From the NCBI GenBank assembly GCA_031278655.1, contig JAITJZ010000104.1, forward strand, positions 1-59,160: DNA of 59,160 nucleotides, given 5' to 3'. The notes under the pieces are model-generated. The model saw only the letters and a list, made by a program, of their open reading frames with translations, was not told where the DNA came from and ran no database searches. A program made the translations under genes and the position numbers. This DNA comes from Bifidobacteriaceae bacterium (GTDB lineage Bacteria > Actinomycetota > Actinomycetes > Actinomycetales > WQXJ01). Positions 56,112-59,160 of the stretch are shown piece after piece (the stretch's first letter is position 1; each line of letters opens with the position of its first letter).

Positions 56112-58574
56112 CTAGGCGAAGTGGCGGGGGAGGGTTGACTCGGAGGCCTCGCGCAGCGCGCTGAGCGGCAGCTTGAAACTGCCACCCGCCCAAGTGACGG
56201 TCAGCGCGTCGCGGTCTCCGGTCATGACGCGCTCCGGATCGGCTGAGTCCGCCAGCTCTTCCGCCGACCCGGCGGCGCCCGGCCGCACGGCCGAAAGGGC
56301 GGTTTCGGTCGCGTCGCCGCCGGTGCGGCCCAGCCGCAGGACCGGGCAAGCGGCATCACCGGCCAGGGCCTCGAACCGCTCGGCGCCGTCCGGCGCCACC
56401 GCCACCAGGGCGCGAGCCTGCGACTCGGAGAACAACGCCTCGAACGGCGTCACGCCATCGCGTTCCAGCAACCCGTCCAGCGCCGCGCTCGCGCCGACGC
56501 CGTGGCGCAGGCACGCCTCAACCAAGGCGGTCGCCAGGCCGCCCTCGGACAGGTCATGCGCGGCCGCGACCAATCCGGCGCCCGAAGCGCCGATCAGCAC
56601 CGAGGCCAAGCGCCTCTCGGCGTCCAGGTCGACGGCGGGCGGCAGCCCGCCGAGATGGCCGTGGGCCACATCCGCCCAAGCCGAGCCGCCCAATTCGGCG
56701 CGCGTCGAACCGAGCAAAAAGACCTCCAGGCCGGGCGCCCGCCAGCCGGACGCCGCCACCCGCGCCACCGAGTCGATCACGCCCAGCACCCCTACCACCG
56801 GGGTCGGGTGAATCGCCGAATCCGGCCGGCCGGGCTCGCCGGTCTCGTTGTACAGAGACACATTCCCGCCGGTCACAGGCACCTCCAGGGCCAGGCAGGC
56901 GTCCGCCAGGCCCTCCATAGCGGTGACCAGTTGCCACATCGATGACGGCGATTCCGGCGAGCCGAAGTTCAGGCAGTCGCTCACCGCCACCGGTTCGGCG
57001 CCCACGGTGGCGACATTCCGGTAGGCCTCGGCCAAGGCCTGCTGCGCTCCCACCCGCGGATCGAGTTTGGTGTAGCGGCCGTTGCCGTCTGTCGCCAAGG
57101 CGACCCCGAGCCCGCTGGCCTCGTCAACGCGAACCACCCCGGCGTCATCGGGCATCGCCAAGGCCGTGTTGCCCTGGACAAAACGGTCGTACTGGTTGGT
57201 GATCCACGCCCGCGAACAGAGATTCGGCGACGCCGTCAAAGCCAACACCGTCGCGGCCAACTCCTCGGGCGTCGAAGGCCGGGCCAGGCGGTCCGGGCTG
57301 TCCGCCTGGAGCGCGTCCTGCCAGTCCGGGCGGGCGTGGGGGCGGTCATACATGGGCGCGTCCCGCGCCACCGTCTTGGGGTCGACGTCCACGACCCGAC
57401 GGCCCCGGTAGTCGATCTCCAAGCGCCCGGAATCCGTGACCACGCCGACGGCCGCGTGCTCAACGTCCCACTTGCGCGCGATCTGCTCGAACGCCTCATA
57501 ATTCGCGGGGCTGACAACCGCCATCATGCGTTCCTGCGACTCCGACATGAGGATTTCCTCCGGCGTCAGGGTCGGGTCGCGCAGCAGCACCCGGTCCAGG
57601 TCCACCCGCATCCCGCCCTCGCCGGCGGCCGCCAACTCGGAGGTCGCGCAGCTCAGCCCGGCCGCGCCGAAGTCGGAGATGCCCTCGACCACGCCCGCCT
57701 GGAACAACTCCAAGCAGCATTCGATCAGGACCTTCTCCTGGAACGGGTCGCCGACCTGCACGGACGGCCGCTTCGATGGCCCGTCCGCCTCGAACGTCTC
57801 GCTGGCCAGCACGGACGCCCCGCCAATCCCGTCGCCACCGGTCCGCGCGCCGAACATGACCACCAGGTTGCCGACCCCGCTGGCGTTGGCCAGGTGCAGG
57901 TCCTCATGGCGCAGCACGCCCACGCAGGTCGCGTTGACCAGCGGGTTTCCTTGGTAGGAGGGGTCGAAGACGGTTTCGCCGCCGATGTTCGCCAGCCCCA
58001 GGCAGTTGCCGTAGCCGCCGATGCCGCTGACAACGCCATGCACAACCCTGGCGGTGTCGGGGTGGTCGATTCGCCCGAAGCGCAGTTGGTCCATCACCGC
58101 CACCGGCCGCGCGCCCATCGCCATGATGTCGCGCACAATCCCGCCGATCCCGGTCGCCGCGCCCTGGTACGGCTCCACGAACGACGGGTGGTTGTGAGAC
58201 TCGATCTTGAAGGTGACGGCCCAACCGCCGCCGATGTCGACCACGCCGGCGTTCTCCCCGATCCCGACCATCAGCCGCCGCCGCATGGCGTCCGTCGTCT
58301 TGGCCCCGAACTGGCGTTTGATGTGCAGCTTGGAGGACTTGTAGGAGCAGTGCTCCGACCACATGACCGAGTACATGGCCAGTTCGGCGCCGGTCGGGCG
58401 CCGCCCCAAGATTTCACGGATGCGCTGGTATTCGTCCTCTTTGAGGCCGAGTTCGCGCCACGGCTGCTTGGCTTCGGGGGTGGCGGCGGCCTGCTCCACG
58501 GTGTCGATGGCGCCGGCGGCGCCGGCAGGGTTCGCCTGGGTGTCGGTCGGGTTGGTCTGACTGTGCGGGGTCAT
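56112..58574 (-). CDS. purL: phosphoribosylformylglycinamidine synthase subunit PurL
   Basis: The large subunit of FGAM synthase (step 4 of purine synthesis), which uses ATP and ammonia delivered by PurQ with PurS. Family motifs are [60 protein letters not shown] and [16 protein letters not shown]. At 820 residues it is somewhat longer than the usual 740-780, mainly from a low-complexity N-terminus. The start at 58574 is preferred because AGAAGG lies 6 nt before it; the ATG at 58580 abuts that site. No purS or purQ is adjacent in the window. It is divergent from the partial transposase, with a 182-bp gap. Confidence 0.96.
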   Translation of the reverse strand: MTPHSQTNPTDTQANPAGAAGAIDTVEQAAATPEAKQPWRELGLKEDEYQRIREILGRRPTGAELAMYSVMWSEHCSYKSSKLHIKRQFGAKTTDAMRRRLMVGIGENAGVVDIGGGWAVTFKIESHNHPSFVEPYQGAATGIGGIVRDIMAMGARPVAVMDQLRFGRIDHPDTARVVHGVVSGIGGYGNCLGLANIGGETVFDPSYQGNPLVNATCVGVLRHEDLHLANASGVGNLVVMFGARTGGDGIGGASVLASETFEADGPSKRPSVQVGDPFQEKVLIECCLELFQAGVVEGISDFGAAGLSCATSELAAAGEGGMRVDLDRVLLRDPTLTPEEILMSESQERMMAVVSPANYEAFEQIARKWDVEHAAVGVVTDSGRLEIDYRGRRVVDVDPKTVARDAPMYDRPHARPDWQDALQADSPDRLARPSTPEELAATVLALTASPNLCSRAWITNQYDRFVQGNTALAMPDDAGVVRVDEASGLGVALATDGNGRYTKLDPRVGAQQALAEAYRNVATVGAEPVAVSDCLNFGSPESPSSMWQLVTAMEGLADACLALEVPVTGGNVSLYNETGEPGRPDSAIHPTPVVGVLGVIDSVARVAASGWRAPGLEVFLLGSTRAELGGSAWADVAHGHLGGLPPAVDLDAERRLASVLIGASGAGLVAAAHDLSEGGLATALVEACLRHGVGASAALDGLLERDGVTPFEALFSESQARALVAVAPDGAERFEALAGDAACPVLRLGRTGGDATETALSAVRPGAAGSAEELADSADPERVMTGDRDALTVTWAGGSFKLPLSALREASESTLPRHFA

Positions 58575-58744
58575 CGCCATCCTTCTTGCCTGGTTAGGCC
58601 TCGGCGGTTCGCGGACGCACACAAGCCTACTGGCCCGCCGCGTCAAAGCGGCCGCCTATCGCCGATGGCGAGCTGTTCTGTCCGCGGGGGGCGAACGCGT
58701 AAGGGCTATCCAGATGACTGCCGGACGATGTCAGAGGTCGGGCC

Positions 58745-58750
58745 TACTTT
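58745..58750 (+). promoter_or_regulatory. candidate -10 before the transposase
   Basis: TACTTT ends 6 nt before GTG 58757. GGGAG lies between but is too close to the start to be a ribosome-binding site. Confidence 0.35.
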
Positions 58751-58756
58751 GGGAGC

Positions 58757-59160
58757 GTGATTGACAACCCGGTCGCTGGGGCCGATTACCCGGAGCGTTT
58801 GGAGCATCTGCGCGCGTGGTTCACGACTGACGCCGATTGCCTGGATTACCTGGACTGGCTGCGCTGGCCGGGCGGGTTCGTCTGCCCGTGGTGCGGGGCG
58901 GCGCGTGGCGCGCGCGGCAAGGACGGCGTGCGGCGCTGCCTTCGGTGCGACCGGCGGGTGTCGGTGACGGCGGGCACCGTCTTCCAGGACACCCGCACGC
59001 CGTTGAGCGTCTGGTTCGAGGCCGCATGGCTGATGGCGGTCCCCGCCAACGGCGTGTCCGCGTTGACGCTGTCGCGTGTGCTTCCCGTCGGCTCGTACCA
59101 GACGGCCTGGACGATGCTCGCCAAGTACAGGGCCGCGATCCACGCCGCCCCGAAGGCGAG
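58757..59160 (+). CDS. IS1595-family transposase, N-terminal part (cut by the window edge)
   Basis: 134 complete codons are visible. The N-terminal domain reads YPERLEHLRAWFTTDADCLDYLDWLRWPGGFVCPWCG, then CLRCDRRVSVTAGTVFQDTRTPLSVWFEAAWLM, which is the zinc-ribbon (CxxC ... CxxC) start of ISXO2-like/IS1595 transposases. The DDE-type catalytic domain would lie beyond the window. The GTG start is the first in-frame start after the divergent purL. A possible left terminal repeat near 58696 (AGGGCTATCCAGATGAC) cannot be confirmed without the right end. The frame is intact to the edge, so the element may be complete. Confidence 0.85.
   Translation, partial: MIDNPVAGADYPERLEHLRAWFTTDADCLDYLDWLRWPGGFVCPWCGAARGARGKDGVRRCLRCDRRVSVTAGTVFQDTRTPLSVWFEAAWLMAVPANGVSALTLSRVLPVGSYQTAWTMLAKYRAAIHAAPKA

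Noticed and set aside
55831-56349. Minus-strand frame after purL
   Set aside because: It overlaps the purL 3' end and two terminator-like dyads; the Arg/Pro-rich product has no recognisable features.

Overview
The window is about 59 kb of very GC-rich, densely coding DNA from an actinobacterium. This rests on HspR/HAIR control of the dnaK-grpE-dnaJ-hspR and clpB heat-shock genes, LppM-like lipoproteins, a DtxR/IdeR-type iron box, several apparently leaderless starts, a short SRP RNA and an LPxTG-type (LPFTG) sortase substrate. Species or genus cannot be read from the sequence. No tRNA, rRNA, CRISPR array, prophage or integrase was seen; a partial IS1595-type transposase lies at the right edge.

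Layout. 0-2.2 kb: a membrane-anchored subtilisin-like (mycosin-like) protease, a convergent RraA-family gene and the SRP RNA. 2.5-19.0 kb: one 5,493-codon gene for a giant secreted, sortase-anchored protein. It holds an SdrD/Cna-B-like module, a GEVED module and more than 30 Ig-like (Big_1/invasin-like) domains. Twelve of these domains form a higher-order unit of about 1,400 residues that occurs twice in full and once in part. The middle copy has clearly different codon usage and is bounded by identical 28-bp sequences. 19.2-22.5 kb: dnaX and recR. 22.9-24.5 kb: a DASS-family anion transporter. 24.8-27.2 kb: lysC-asd, the entry to aspartate-family amino acids. 27.3-28.3 kb: a Gfo/Idh/MocA dehydrogenase on the minus strand, divergent from a five-gene ABC importer operon (28.6-32.9 kb) with an iron-box-like operator. 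That operon ends in two related, unrecognised proteins with a glutamine-amidotransferase/ThuA-like look. 33.1-36.0 kb: a sugar-porter MFS protein and an M19 dipeptidase.

36.0-40.5 kb, minus strand: clpB with an HspR operator, then a hipBA toxin-antitoxin pair. 40.6-45.8 kb: a 10-bp tandem array, a secreted CAP/Ig/FG-GAP protein and two LppM-like lipoproteins separated by repeat-rich DNA. 45.9-46.7 kb: an SDR dehydrogenase. 46.7-50.0 kb: a SWIM/SNF2 helicase. 50.2-54.4 kb: the dnaK-grpE-dnaJ-hspR operon with two HspR operators and a repeat-bearing leader. 55.0-58.6 kb: a conserved unknown protein and purL. 58.7 kb to the end: the start of the transposase.

How the parts work together. The HspR encoded at 50.2 kb probably represses its own operon and clpB through the three matching operators seen here. 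The importer operon is probably switched by iron. LysC and Asd act consecutively and are translationally coupled. Three background signals cut across genes: a dispersed word containing CGGCATCG, a family of intergenic dyads related to ACCCCGGTCAAGTT, and a recurrent -10-like hexamer 6-7 nt before start codons.
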